The notes: a model not told the origin generated them from the sequence alone. 64,000 nt of DNA from Methanobrevibacter sp. (GCF_015062985.1 NZ_SUTI01000011.1:1-64000), one strand, 5' to 3'; positions 28,060 through 36,651 are shown, numbered from the stretch's first letter. Numbers and translations: made by a program.

Positions 28060-28902
28060 ATGTTAGTTAAAAGAACAATGTCTAAAAATGTTGTAAGTGT
28101 TTCTGTACCTGGAAACAGAGATAAAGTTTTAGACTTAATGAGAAAAGAAAAAAAAGCAGTATTGCCAGTAGTTAAAGAAGATACTGATATCTTAGTAGGA
28201 CTAGTAACCCGTTCTGATTTAATTAATAATCCTGATGAAGAACAAATTGCAATGTTAATGACCAGAGATTTGATTACTGTAAATCCTGGTGATGATGTAG
28301 TTGTTGCTGCTCAAAGAATGATTGAAAATGATGTAAGAAGAGTTCCTGTTGTCAATGACGACGGCGAATTGGTTGGAATCATTACATCTTTTGACTTAGT
28401 ATCCAAAGCTTTAACTAAAATTGAAGTTAATGATGTAGTTGAAAATTATATGATTACCACTGTTCCGACAACTTGGGAAAAAGCTCCATTAAATGTAGCT
28501 TTTGAAAGCATGAATCAATTTGGTTTAAAATCAATTTTAGCATTAGATGATGATGCTAAATTATCCGGTATCTTGACCGAAACTGATTTCATCTCCGAAA
28601 TTGAAATCATCTCTGAAAGAAGCGAACACAGTTCCACCGTAGGAACCGAAGGAGATAAATGGTCTTGGGACAGTACATCTGTTTTATATATTGAAAAAAA
28701 TCACTTAAAATTCACTGACAAAGTTGTAAGCGATGTTGCTATTGGTAATGTGGAAGTTGCAAACTCAAAAACTAAAGTTTCAGACTGTGCTAAAAAAATG
28801 AAAACCTTAAACATTGAACAAATTCCTGTTATTGGTGTTGAAGGGGATTTAGTCGGTCTTGTAAGAGCAAGCGATTTGATTAAAGCATTAGTTCCACAAT
28901 AA
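28060..28902 (+). CDS. Four-CBS-domain protein
   Basis: 280 residues made almost wholly of four CBS motifs in two Bateman pairs (about 1-55, 63-120, 128-185 and 220-280), recognisable from VLPVVKEDTDILVGLVTRSDL, VRRVPVVNDDGELVGIITSFDL and IPVIGVEGDLVGLVRASDL. CBS pairs usually bind AMP, ATP or SAM and act as energy sensors. No catalytic domain is attached. AAAAAGGTG provides the ribosome binding site. A small conserved gene follows after 11 bases, so a joint function is likely. Confidence 0.9.
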   Translation: MLVKRTMSKNVVSVSVPGNRDKVLDLMRKEKKAVLPVVKEDTDILVGLVTRSDLINNPDEEQIAMLMTRDLITVNPGDDVVVAAQRMIENDVRRVPVVNDDGELVGIITSFDLVSKALTKIEVNDVVENYMITTVPTTWEKAPLNVAFESMNQFGLKSILALDDDAKLSGILTETDFISEIEIISERSEHSSTVGTEGDKWSWDSTSVLYIEKNHLKFTDKVVSDVAIGNVEVANSKTKVSDCAKKMKTLNIEQIPVIGVEGDLVGLVRASDLIKALVPQ

Positions 28903-28913
28903 ATAGTGATAAA

Positions 28914-29372
28914 ATGGCTGTTAGTCCGGTGTTAGTTATCAAACTAGTTGAAGACAGTGCGTTAAGTGTTCGTGCAAGATTGTATGATGATTTTGCCGAA
29001 CATGAAATTGTCTTGAACTCAGTTCTTGCTTATTGGTGGGCTAATGATTTGCCGCCTGCTTTAAAATTTTTAGAGCTTTTTGATTCAGTGATTAAAAGGA
29101 CTATTAATGAGATTATGCCTCATAAAACATTAAATTTAAAATATGAGGTTAAGGCAAATGAAGTATTAGATAGGGCTTCCGAAATTGAAGTAAATCTAAT
29201 TTCTGTTTCTGCAGATGGTGTTGGCTTTAAAATAGATAATGGCTTATTCTGTTTAAGAGGAATTCGTAATGTCGAGCCAGATTTTGAAGCTAAAAAATTT
29301 GAAACCGTTTATGACCATATCATTGAAACTCCAGATATCGTGCTGAAAAAATATAAAGAAATGAAAAAGTGA
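28914..29372 (+). CDS. Conserved hypothetical protein downstream of the CBS gene
   Basis: 152 residues, soluble, no motif that I recognise. It has mixed alpha/beta character with an N-terminal VLVIKLVEDSALSVRARLYDD region. It starts 11 bases after the CBS-protein stop with GTGAT as ribosome binding site, so it is cotranscribed and may be its partner. The stop is 16 bases from the convergent larE-like gene. Confidence 0.7.
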   Translation: MAVSPVLVIKLVEDSALSVRARLYDDFAEHEIVLNSVLAYWWANDLPPALKFLELFDSVIKRTINEIMPHKTLNLKYEVKANEVLDRASEIEVNLISVSADGVGFKIDNGLFCLRGIRNVEPDFEAKKFETVYDHIIETPDIVLKKYKEMKK

Positions 29373-29388
29373 GTTTCACTCATGTTCC

Positions 29389-30396
29389 TTAAACGTTTCT
29401 TCGAATTTTGGGCAATACTTCCATAAATGCATATAATGCATCTTCATAACTTTTGAAATCACTTCCACTGACTATTCCATTTTCATGGATTGTGATATTT
29501 TCAAGTTGGATTTTATTTTCATCTGAAAATTTTCCAGATCCAATAATTTTTTTTGTATTTTCCATGTTTATTGTGAACGGCAGATTGTATGAGAATGAAC
29601 CCTCATTATAGTCAAGCAATATCTCTTCATTATCATCAATTGGTGATAAATTTAAAGCTACTTTTTTATATCCTTTCTTATTTAATTCGCCATTAATTTG
29701 TTTAAATCTATTGTCGGCCATTATTTCATTAATGTCATCCACTTCACATATACTAAACTTTTCAAAATCTCTAACTTTAACAATTTTACAGTCAGTTTTT
29801 TCCAAAATATAATCTTCACATGAGCTTATTCTATTGATTTTTTCTGCTGTAACAGGAGTATCGGTGGGAATTCTTGTTGCAAGGCAAGTTGTTGATCTTG
29901 AATACGGAATATTATTTTTATCAAGATACTCATGAATTTCTTTTGAAGTCAGTTTTGCCTCAATCAGAGGGGTGTTGAAATTCATGGCATATGTAATTAA
30001 AATTCCCGGCCGGTCAACTACAAGGTCGCTGATGTTGTTGCCATCGCAGACAAAGTCAAAGCCCTTATCAAATGCATGCTCTTTAATCTGATTATACATT
30101 AAATTTCTGCAGGTATAGCACCTGTCAGATTTATTGGCTAAAAAATCATCGTCATTATAGAAATTTATGTCAATAATCTCATGGTTAATGTTGAAGGAAT
30201 CGGTCATGTTTTTAACATGTTCTATAAATCCTGTCGGCATAAGGTGATTGTCAATGGTTATTGCCAGGGTATCCTCCGCAACTTTGGAAGATAAGTAGGC
30301 TATTAATGTGGAGTCGGCACCTCCGGAAAATCCGATTGCCACTTTTCTATCTTTCAAAATATCTTTTACAATACTAATCTTGTATTCGAGATTCAT
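29389..30396 (-). CDS. larE: LarE-like ATP-pyrophosphatase sulfur transferase
   Basis: 335 residues. The PP-loop GFSGGADSTL at the N-terminus and the LarE-type run with CYTCRN and STTCLATRIP identify the LarE family, which adenylates a substrate and gives up sulfur from its own cysteine or from a bound iron-sulfur cluster. Three cysteines suitable for this (two in CYTC, one in TTCLA) are present. It is about 60 residues longer than typical LarE (from memory about 275), the excess lying at the C-terminus. The start overlaps tfuA by 4 bases (ATGA), so it belongs to the McrA thioamidation operon. No larB or larC genes are present, so nickel-pincer cofactor synthesis is unlikely. A role as sulfur donor to YcaO is an inference. 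Confidence 0.82.
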   Translation of the reverse strand: MNLEYKISIVKDILKDRKVAIGFSGGADSTLIAYLSSKVAEDTLAITIDNHLMPTGFIEHVKNMTDSFNINHEIIDINFYNDDDFLANKSDRCYTCRNLMYNQIKEHAFDKGFDFVCDGNNISDLVVDRPGILITYAMNFNTPLIEAKLTSKEIHEYLDKNNIPYSRSTTCLATRIPTDTPVTAEKINRISSCEDYILEKTDCKIVKVRDFEKFSICEVDDINEIMADNRFKQINGELNKKGYKKVALNLSPIDDNEEILLDYNEGSFSYNLPFTINMENTKKIIGSGKFSDENKIQLENITIHENGIVSGSDFKSYEDALYAFMEVLPKIRRNV

Positions 30397-31046
30397 TCTA
30401 TCAACTCTTTAATATATCGGATTAAGTCTTTCGCATCTTCTTTTTTGATATCGGGAGACATTCGAATAAAATCAATTAACTTCTCTTTTGTAGAATCATC
30501 TAAATTGGACTCGGCCAATGTTTTGGCATAACTTCTTTGAGGATAGTAGGTTTTCTTTGCAATGCTTAACAGTTCCTCTTTTTCACCTTCGCTTATTATC
30601 CCTTCAGATGATGCATTTGTAAAAACATAGTTCATATTGATTAGAGGCTCTGAAAGTGCTTCCAAACTCTCGGAATCAAGCATTACCGCAACGTCGTCAT
30701 CGGATTCAACTTCGCCTGATGCGTACTGATTGTAGACATAGCCGATACCAACCATTCCCAGTTCATCCAATTCAGAAGCTCTTAAAGCACCCATACTGGA
30801 AGCTCCAAAGACTTTAATTCCATTTTTCATCACATTCAGTATCTCTTTATGACCTACTGCGGAATTTTGGTGGAATACTCCGTCAATTATCGCAATGATG
30901 TTTGGATGTTCCTTTAAGGCCAGACCCAAATCTCCTCTTTTGATAGGTTTCTTATAAATCACTTCCACATCATCATGGCTGTCAAGAATCTCTTTTGCTT
31001 CATCAAATGGGAGTGATAATCCTGTATAAATTATAATCTTAACCAT
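30393..31046 (-). CDS. tfuA: TfuA-related McrA-glycine thioamidation protein
   Basis: 217 residues, the TfuA-like core domain: IIYTGLSLPFDEAKEILD, AIIDGVFHQNSAVGHKEIL and GASSMGALRASELDELGMVGIGYVY are family signatures. In methanogens TfuA works with YcaO to convert a backbone glycine of methyl-coenzyme M reductase alpha (McrA) to thioglycine; TfuA is thought to deliver or activate the sulfur. It starts 4 bases after ycaO and overlaps larE by 4 bases. Confidence 0.93.
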   Translation of the reverse strand: MVKIIIYTGLSLPFDEAKEILDSHDDVEVIYKKPIKRGDLGLALKEHPNIIAIIDGVFHQNSAVGHKEILNVMKNGIKVFGASSMGALRASELDELGMVGIGYVYNQYASGEVESDDDVAVMLDSESLEALSEPLINMNYVFTNASSEGIISEGEKEELLSIAKKTYYPQRSYAKTLAESNLDDSTKEKLIDFIRMSPDIKKEDAKDLIRYIKELIE

Positions 31047-31050
31047 TTTA

Positions 31051-32253
31051 TCAAACTTTTAAAAATCTGTACCCTGCACGGTTCGGGTCAAGTGCATAAA
31101 GTTCCATTTCAGGAATGATGACTCTAACTACACTCACGTCAAGTTCAGGCCTTGTCAAATCAACATATAAAATCTTATCGATGTCATTTGCAATCAGTTC
31201 ATCTTTGACGATTTCAATGTCTTTTGCAATTGAGGAAGTGCTTTTATTCTCAATGTCTGAAAGTTTGATTTTTTCATCTTCCTCTCGGAAATAGTACCTG
31301 TTAATCCTTTTCATTCGCTCATATCCCGCTTCACGGGCAAAATCAGCCCTCACAGTATCTTCACGAGCACCATTGATTTGTGTTGCCCTGCTTTGAGCCA
31401 CTTCGGTTAAGGCTCTTAAAATGGCAACTTCAGGATCCAAGTGACTTCCCATACCCAAAGTTAAAAGGCCAGCATCTTTTGTAACGGTATCGTCAGCTGA
31501 AGCGGCAATTGTCGGGATTTTGACATCGGCAGTAAAATCCATCAATTTAATCTTTATGCCATTTGATTCAAATTTATCAATGATGTCATTAACTACTTCG
31601 CTTTCTATGCTGTCCAAATCAATTTGAGCATAGTTTTTATGGGTCAACTCAAATATGCTCCATGCATCTCTTTCAATCACTTCAAGCATCCCATGCAATA
31701 TTGCCTCTTCCAAGATATTCCCGGAAGCAAGACCATTGGTATTGGATTTGAATAGGCTTTCAACATCGTTTCCATGGATGTATGGGTGGTAGATGGCATT
31801 TGTCGGAATGTAATATTCGTCGCCTGAAACGATATCTTTTGAAAGTGTCCATTCAAGGGACAAATTATTAATATCTCTTTTTTCAAACATCTTAGGCAAA
31901 TTTAGAGAAACTGGATCAATATGATTGCCAAAATCTGATATTTCATCTACAGTAGCGATAATTGTTTCATCACCGTCCTGTTTTTCAGCGGAATATCTCT
32001 CGAAACCTTCCATCATGGCTGATGCTTTCGCATGGTCTTTTGAAATTCCTTTGCCCCCATAAATGCTGACGGCACCATCTTCAGCAGTTGGCCTGATTGC
32101 AGTATAGATTGGAAGTCCAATTCTATCCAAGTCTGTTATATCTGCAATTCGGGTAATTCCAGCTATCTTTAGTTTGTCTTCATTATTTTCAATGGTCTTT
32201 TTTGGAGCTATTACTCTATGAGTTCCTTCAAAGTATGTAAGTTTGTCTGTCAT
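31051..32253 (-). CDS. ycaO: YcaO-related McrA-glycine thioamidation protein
   Basis: 400 residues, the YcaO ATP-dependent cyclodehydratase fold. The ATP-binding signatures are SAMMEGFERYSAE, EAILHGMLEVIERDAWS and ALTEVAQSRATQINGARED. YcaO phosphorylates the amide oxygen of the target glycine of McrA so that a sulfide can replace it. The C-terminal PxPxP tail of azoline-forming YcaO proteins is absent, as expected for the thioamide type. It lies 2 bases after the S2P gene and 4 before tfuA. mcrA itself is not in the window. Confidence 0.94.
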   Translation of the reverse strand: MTDKLTYFEGTHRVIAPKKTIENNEDKLKIAGITRIADITDLDRIGLPIYTAIRPTAEDGAVSIYGGKGISKDHAKASAMMEGFERYSAEKQDGDETIIATVDEISDFGNHIDPVSLNLPKMFEKRDINNLSLEWTLSKDIVSGDEYYIPTNAIYHPYIHGNDVESLFKSNTNGLASGNILEEAILHGMLEVIERDAWSIFELTHKNYAQIDLDSIESEVVNDIIDKFESNGIKIKLMDFTADVKIPTIAASADDTVTKDAGLLTLGMGSHLDPEVAILRALTEVAQSRATQINGAREDTVRADFAREAGYERMKRINRYYFREEDEKIKLSDIENKSTSSIAKDIEIVKDELIANDIDKILYVDLTRPELDVSVVRVIIPEMELYALDPNRAGYRFLKV

Positions 32254-32255
32254 TT

Positions 32256-32897
32256 TTAAAATCCTAAAATTAATCTAACAATATTTTGGACACCTATTGT
32301 CATGGATGCGATGGTTAATATTGCAGCCACGGCAATTGTAGCAATCCAAATTCCAAAATTCCATCTTAACACTTTTGAACCGTCCAAATTACCGATTGGA
32401 AGTAGGTTGAATGCAGCTAAAAAGCTGTTGATGGAATATCCGACTGAACATGCTATAAATATCATTGCATATGTCTCTGAGTATAATGCAGATGGGTACA
32501 CCATAGTTGCTATCGCTAAAAATATCAATGCGAGGATGATATTGACGATAGGTCCTGCAATGGATATTTTACCGTTTATTTCATCAGTCATGTAGTTTGC
32601 ATAGGTATAGACTGCTCCTGGTGCTGCAAAAACAAATCCAAAGAATGATGTAATGAGTGCGAATAATAATCCTTGTGGCCATACTTTGAATTCAGCCCAG
32701 TAACCGTATTTCATTGACACGAATTTGTGTCCAAGTTCGTGCAAGATAAAACCTGCTCCCACACCAACTAAAACATATGGTAAAATAGCAAGTATTGCTG
32801 AAGGATTTCTTCCAGCATTGGCTATTGCAAAACTGAGTGAAATAAAAACAAATGCAATAAATAAATCTCTCACTTCGTTACTTGTAAATTTAAACAT
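32256..32897 (-). CDS. Site-2-protease-like membrane metalloprotease (M50)
   Basis: 213 residues with about six membrane segments. The zinc motif HELGHKF lies in the second helix, and the second metal-binding segment appears as NLLPIGNLDGSKVL near the C-terminus (NxxPxxxLDG), so the active site is complete. It lacks a PDZ domain and has no CBS domain. The frame extends 17 codons upstream, but I start at MFKFTSNEV (32897) because the TATA box TTTATATATAAA stands 25 bases before it. It is the first gene of S2P-ycaO-tfuA-larE, spaced by 2, 4 and -4 bases. What it cleaves is unknown. Confidence 0.86.
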   Translation of the reverse strand: MFKFTSNEVRDLFIAFVFISLSFAIANAGRNPSAILAILPYVLVGVGAGFILHELGHKFVSMKYGYWAEFKVWPQGLLFALITSFFGFVFAAPGAVYTYANYMTDEINGKISIAGPIVNIILALIFLAIATMVYPSALYSETYAMIFIACSVGYSINSFLAAFNLLPIGNLDGSKVLRWNFGIWIATIAVAAILTIASMTIGVQNIVRLILGF

Positions 32898-32915
32898 AAT
32901 TTTAAAGTATCTAAT

Positions 32916-32927
32916 TTTATATATAAA
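32916..32927. promoter_or_regulatory. Palindromic bidirectional TATA box
   Basis: TTTATATATAAA is a perfect 12-bp palindrome. Its centre (32921.5) is 25 bases from the S2P start at 32897 and 25 from the M24 peptidase start at 32947, i.e. midway between the two divergent starts. With archaeal TATA boxes near -26 both mRNAs would begin at or next to their start codons, and neither gene has a Shine-Dalgarno site. Confidence 0.65.
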
Positions 32928-32946
32928 GTTTTTTCTAATATTAAAC

Positions 32947-33963
32947 ATGGACTTGCATATTGATAATATTTTAAAAGATTTAGAGAAAGATAATTTTCAA
33001 GCTTATTTACTTACACAATTTACGAATGTGGAATACATTTCAGGATATAAGCCAACTAGTTTTGCTTTTTGTGTTATAAAAGAAAATCCGATTATTTATG
33101 CATCCGGAATGGATATGGAACTGGCAAATCGCGATTCGGAAATTGAAGTTAAGGAATATGAGTCATATGACATGATGATTTCGGAGTTAAAAAAGGAAGG
33201 AGTGAAAAATCTGGCTATCGAACCGAGTTTGCCTTTCAGCACTTATGTTCGATTTAGGGATGACTTTGAAATTGATTCTAAAACTTATATTGACAAGCAA
33301 AGAATGATTAAATTGCCTTTCGAAATTGAAAAAATCACAAAAGCAACTGAAATTGCTCAAAAATCATTTTTAGAATTGGACATTTTGAATAATGATGGGA
33401 CAGAAAAGGAAATAGCCTTTGATCTTGTACGGAACATGATTGGGAATGGTGCTTCAAAGGAATCGTTTGACACAATTGTTACAAGCGGTCCCGATTCAAG
33501 CCTTCCACATGCTATTCCGCAGCCTAAAAAATTAGATGACCCTATTCTAATTGATTGGGGTGCTATTTTTGAAGGATACTGTTCCGATAACACTCGTACA
33601 ATGGTCTACACTGAATATCAACATGAAATATGGGATATTGTGGCTGAATCACATGACAAAGCCATTAAAGCCATTAAACCAGGTTTGAAATGTTGTGATA
33701 TTGATAAGGTCGCAAGAGACATTATTTCAGATTATGGTTATGGCGATAAGTTCATCCACTCAACAGGCCATAGCTTAGGTTTGGATATTCATGAAACTCC
33801 GGGTTTTTCCTTGAAGGATGAAACAGTTATAGAAGAAGGTATGGTCATAACAGTTGAGCCGGGAATATATCTTGAAGGGGAATTTGGTGTTCGCCTTGAA
33901 GATACTGTCGCCATTTCAAAACAGGCCAGGATTATTGGAGATTTGCCGTTAAACATTGATTAA
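32947..33963 (+). CDS. pepQ: M24-family Xaa-Pro dipeptidase
   Basis: 338 residues. A creatinase-like N-terminal domain is followed by the pita-bread metallopeptidase: metal ligands in DWGAIFEGYCSDNTRT (two Asp), STGHSLGLDIHE (His), TVEPGIY and VRLEDT (two Glu). Such enzymes cut dipeptides or peptides with proline in second position. The open frame runs 74 codons further upstream, but that part is the antisense of the S2P gene; MDLHIDNI at 32947 gives the normal family length. The gene shares a palindromic TATA box with the divergent S2P-ycaO-tfuA-larE operon and is probably leaderless. Confidence 0.9.
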   Translation: MDLHIDNILKDLEKDNFQAYLLTQFTNVEYISGYKPTSFAFCVIKENPIIYASGMDMELANRDSEIEVKEYESYDMMISELKKEGVKNLAIEPSLPFSTYVRFRDDFEIDSKTYIDKQRMIKLPFEIEKITKATEIAQKSFLELDILNNDGTEKEIAFDLVRNMIGNGASKESFDTIVTSGPDSSLPHAIPQPKKLDDPILIDWGAIFEGYCSDNTRTMVYTEYQHEIWDIVAESHDKAIKAIKPGLKCCDIDKVARDIISDYGYGDKFIHSTGHSLGLDIHETPGFSLKDETVIEEGMVITVEPGIYLEGEFGVRLEDTVAISKQARIIGDLPLNID

Positions 33964-34025
33964 TCTTCAAAAAATAAAAAATGTAGGATAATGGCTAGTT
34001 ACGGAAGTAAATAGTCTATTAATCC

Positions 34026-35264
34026 TTAATCTAATTCATTAATGGATGTTCCTTTGGTTTCAGGGAATACCCAAATCCAGACACCGACTAATATGGCGAA
34101 TATTGCAGCAATAGCTATTCCATAACTCAAATCAAAGTAGGATGCTACAAGAGTTATCATTATTGGTGTGATAAATTGCGCTCCACGTGCAAGATTGAAT
34201 ACTGTTCCCACACCGGTATTTCTGATTTTTGTTGGGAATAATTCTGAGAATAATGATCCGAATCCCCCGAAGAATCCTGTTCCGAAACCTGTTAGGAACA
34301 TGAATACGTATAACAAATCATGTATTGCAGCAATTTGATTCCAACAGATTGTTATCATGGATACGCTTATGCCCATTATAAAACTGTATATTGTAAAAGC
34401 GGGTCTCCTTCCAAGTTTCTCAGCTACAAAACCGAAAGTGGTATAACCTATGAAATCACCGCACTGAATCACTATGATTCCCAATGTGGTGCTCAGTAAT
34501 GCCATCCCTCTTTCTTGTTCAAGATATGTTGGCAGCCAGGAATATGTGTACCAATAGGCGGACATACCGAATATGCACAGTATTAATGATATGAGAAATA
34601 TTTTTCTGTATTCCTTTGAAAGCAATTCTTTAAACTCTTGGAATATGTTTTTATTTACATATTGGTCTTTATTTTGAATCCAGACATCTGATTCCTTAAG
34701 ATATCTTCTTATAAAGATAACTGTGATTGCAGGAATGATGGAAATCATGAATGTGAATCTCCAACCGATAAGGGGAGTTATCACGCCTCCAACTATTGAA
34801 GCTAAAATTACTCCAACTGGGGCACCTGATTGCATGAAAGCTCCAAATTTTGCCCTTAAATCGTCGGGAAATGTTTCATTGATATAGATTTGGCCTGTAG
34901 CCCATTCACCACCGACACCTAATCCTGTGATAAATCTGAACAGTACCAGTGAATAGAATGACCATGAGAAAGCACATAATAGGGTGCCTATGGAGTAAAG
35001 AATAATTGTCCATTGCAATACTTTTTTACGGCCGTATTTGTCACCTAATGCTCCAAATATAATTCCTCCCAAACCTGTAGCAAATAATGATATGCCTAAA
35101 CATAATGAAAGCATTTCTGCTGAAAAATGTAGGCTGCTTTGAAGTTGGGATATTAAAAAGGTAAACAAAACTAAATCATAGAAATCAAAAACCCATCCGG
35201 CCCAGCTTAAACCAAAAATCCTATAATGATCTTTAGTGAGTTTTTTCTGTTCATTCATTAACAT
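34026..35264 (-). CDS. Major facilitator superfamily transporter, metabolite:H+ symporter type
   Basis: 412 residues with 12 predicted membrane helices. The opening GLSWAGWVFDFYDLVLFTFLI, the GDKYGRKKV loop 2-3 motif, and VGGEWATGQIYINE with FPDDLRAKFGA are those of the metabolite:H+ symporter (MHS) and sialate transporter branch, which carry organic acids. The substrate cannot be assigned. It is monocistronic, convergent with pepQ, and is more often seen in bacteria, so transfer into this lineage is conceivable. The start is MLMNEQKK or the ATG two codons later; GGGTTG precedes. Confidence 0.85.
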   Translation of the reverse strand: MLMNEQKKLTKDHYRIFGLSWAGWVFDFYDLVLFTFLISQLQSSLHFSAEMLSLCLGISLFATGLGGIIFGALGDKYGRKKVLQWTIILYSIGTLLCAFSWSFYSLVLFRFITGLGVGGEWATGQIYINETFPDDLRAKFGAFMQSGAPVGVILASIVGGVITPLIGWRFTFMISIIPAITVIFIRRYLKESDVWIQNKDQYVNKNIFQEFKELLSKEYRKIFLISLILCIFGMSAYWYTYSWLPTYLEQERGMALLSTTLGIIVIQCGDFIGYTTFGFVAEKLGRRPAFTIYSFIMGISVSMITICWNQIAAIHDLLYVFMFLTGFGTGFFGGFGSLFSELFPTKIRNTGVGTVFNLARGAQFITPIMITLVASYFDLSYGIAIAAIFAILVGVWIWVFPETKGTSINELD

Positions 35265-35570
35265 ATTTTAACAACCCTAGAAGTTTCCAAATTTCTTAAA
35301 ATAAATCATTTTATATTTTAATTTTAGATTGTATGATATTTACATTTTTTTAAAAAGAGGTAATGGTTTGTTATTTCTTCTTGTTTTACTTGGAGATGGA
35401 ATGTTGGCTAGTTTTCATTGTTTTTTTCTAAAGGAAATATCTTTATTTTTCACCATGATTTAAACATCGGATTGATGGTTTGATGATTTTTCATTTAAAA
35501 ATTAGCAGTTTTGGGTGAATTAAAATTGGCGTTGAAAAATGGTTTTTTTTAATTTAAGATTATGGATTAA
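35265..35570. other. Intergenic region between the MFS transporter and flavodoxin
   Basis: About 306 bases, AT-rich, without an open frame that resembles a gene. AAAGAGGTAATGG at about 35355 looks like a ribosome binding site followed by ATG, but the frame is short. The 35562-35586 hairpin at the flavodoxin end is the only structured element. I see no RNA gene here. Confidence 0.5.
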
Positions 35571-35586
35571 TTATTCATTAATCCAT
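35562..35586 (-). terminator. Hairpin at the flavodoxin 3' end
   Basis: A perfect 10-bp inverted repeat ATGGATTAAT / ATTAATCCAT with a 5-nt loop includes the last codons and stop of the flavodoxin gene. The flank is A-rich rather than U-rich on the transcript, so it may be an RNA-stabilising hairpin rather than a classical terminator. Confidence 0.4.
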
Positions 35587-36077
35587 ATCTTTACGGTGTC
35601 TTTTGCGTCGTATACGCTTGCACCTGGAATTGATAATCCTTTTTTAATTTCAGCACCGGCACATAATTTGTCCAAATCCTTTTGTGAGGAACCAAAACCT
35701 GATCCTTCATGTGTTACAAAAGGTTTTACGATTTTGCCTGTGAAGTCAAGTTGTTCTAATTGGGTAAACATGGGCATTGGCAATGTTCCCCACCAGTTTG
35801 GAAAACCGATGTATACTGTGTCATATGCATCGATATTATCTAATGTTTCTTTGATTTCAGGTCTTTCATCAGCTTGTTGTTCTTTTTTAGCAACATCAAT
35901 GCATTTCATATAATCCGCAGGATATTCGACTGCGGGTTCTACTTTAAATAAATCCGCATTGTCCAATTCCTGAATATATTCGGCAATCACTTCTGTGTTT
36001 CCCTTTTCGATATTTTTTAATTCGCCACCAAAGTAGTTTTCACCATTTCTTGAAAAATAAATTACAATACTTGCCAT
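35571..36077 (-). CDS. Flavodoxin-family protein
   Basis: 168 residues of the flavodoxin_4 type. The FMN phosphate loop is at the N-terminus in IYFSRNGENYFGG, in which the usual Ser/Thr-rich loop is replaced by SRNGENY, and FPNWWGTLPMPMFTQLEQ covers the isoalloxazine-binding loop. GKIVKPFVTHEGSGFGSS is characteristic of the longer flavodoxins annotated in gut bacteria and archaea. GGAGAAGATATC precedes the start. It is followed upstream by a MarR-family gene in the same direction (51-base gap), so MarR may precede it on the same mRNA. Confidence 0.86.
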   Translation of the reverse strand: MASIVIYFSRNGENYFGGELKNIEKGNTEVIAEYIQELDNADLFKVEPAVEYPADYMKCIDVAKKEQQADERPEIKETLDNIDAYDTVYIGFPNWWGTLPMPMFTQLEQLDFTGKIVKPFVTHEGSGFGSSQKDLDKLCAGAEIKKGLSIPGASVYDAKDTVKIWINE

Positions 36078-36128
36078 GATATCTTCTCCTTTTTTTTAAT
36101 GTTTTTAGCTATTTTCAGCTATGGGCTT

Positions 36129-36557
36129 TTATTGCCATAGAATTTTTGATAATAGTTTTTTGAGAATCATAAGTTCATCTTCTGTTAGGTCACAGGTAAC
36201 TTTCCTTTCCCACTCATCGATTATCTTTATTAGTTTGTCTGTTTTTTCAACTCCCCTTTCGGTTATTTCAACAATCTTTTTTCGTCTGTTTTCCTGGTTT
36301 TCCCTCCGGGCAATATAGTCTTCATCTTCAAATTTTTTCAAAAGTTTAGCCATATATGCTCCGCTTACACCGAATAGCTTTACCAAATCATGTTGGGTGG
36401 ATTTTCCTGTAAATCTTATTCTTAAAAGAACTGAATATTCTTTTATGGTCAAATCTTGATTTTCCAGATTCGCATCATAATATGAATGATAATCAGATAT
36501 TAATTCCTCAACATAATGGTATAGGTACATGTCTTCGGGATTTCTATTTAATTTCAT
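36129..36557 (-). CDS. MarR-family transcriptional regulator
   Basis: 142 residues, a winged-helix repressor: DLTIKEYSVLLRIRFTGKSTQHDLVKLFGVSGAYMAKLLKKFEDEDYIARRENQENRRKKI region (split here by description: helix-turn-helix at about 55-80, wing at about 85-97). Ligand-binding dimer helices are at both ends. Two TAGTTAACTA palindromes lie upstream at 36594-36603 and 36611-36620, between this gene and the divergent acetyltransferase, and are the best candidates for its operator. It probably regulates itself, the flavodoxin gene downstream and the divergent genes. Confidence 0.88.
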   Translation of the reverse strand: MKLNRNPEDMYLYHYVEELISDYHSYYDANLENQDLTIKEYSVLLRIRFTGKSTQHDLVKLFGVSGAYMAKLLKKFEDEDYIARRENQENRRKKIVEITERGVEKTDKLIKIIDEWERKVTCDLTEDELMILKKLLSKILWQ

Positions 36558-36592
36558 AATATCTGCACATAAGTTTATGAATCATAATATAA

Positions 36593-36620
36593 ATAGTTAA
36601 CTAATGTTAATAGTTAACTA
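36593..36620. promoter_or_regulatory. Twin palindromic operator, probably for the MarR regulator
   Basis: ATAGTTAACTA occurs at 36593-36603 and again at 36610-36620, exactly 17 bases apart. Each copy contains the perfect 10-bp palindrome TAGTTAACTA. The second copy runs into the TATA-like ACTATATATAAC (36616-36626) of the rightward gene, so a bound repressor would block it. Confidence 0.6.
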
Positions 36621-36651
36621 TATATAACAATTGGGAGGATATAATATTTTA

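Noticed and set aside
32725..32946. N-terminal extension of the M24 peptidase frame by 74 codons.
   Set aside because: It is antisense to the conserved S2P gene, and the family begins at MDLHIDNI.
34026..35264. MFS transporter as part of a recently acquired island.
   Set aside because: Bacterial-like motifs only; base composition by eye matches the surroundings and no mobile-element borders are visible.
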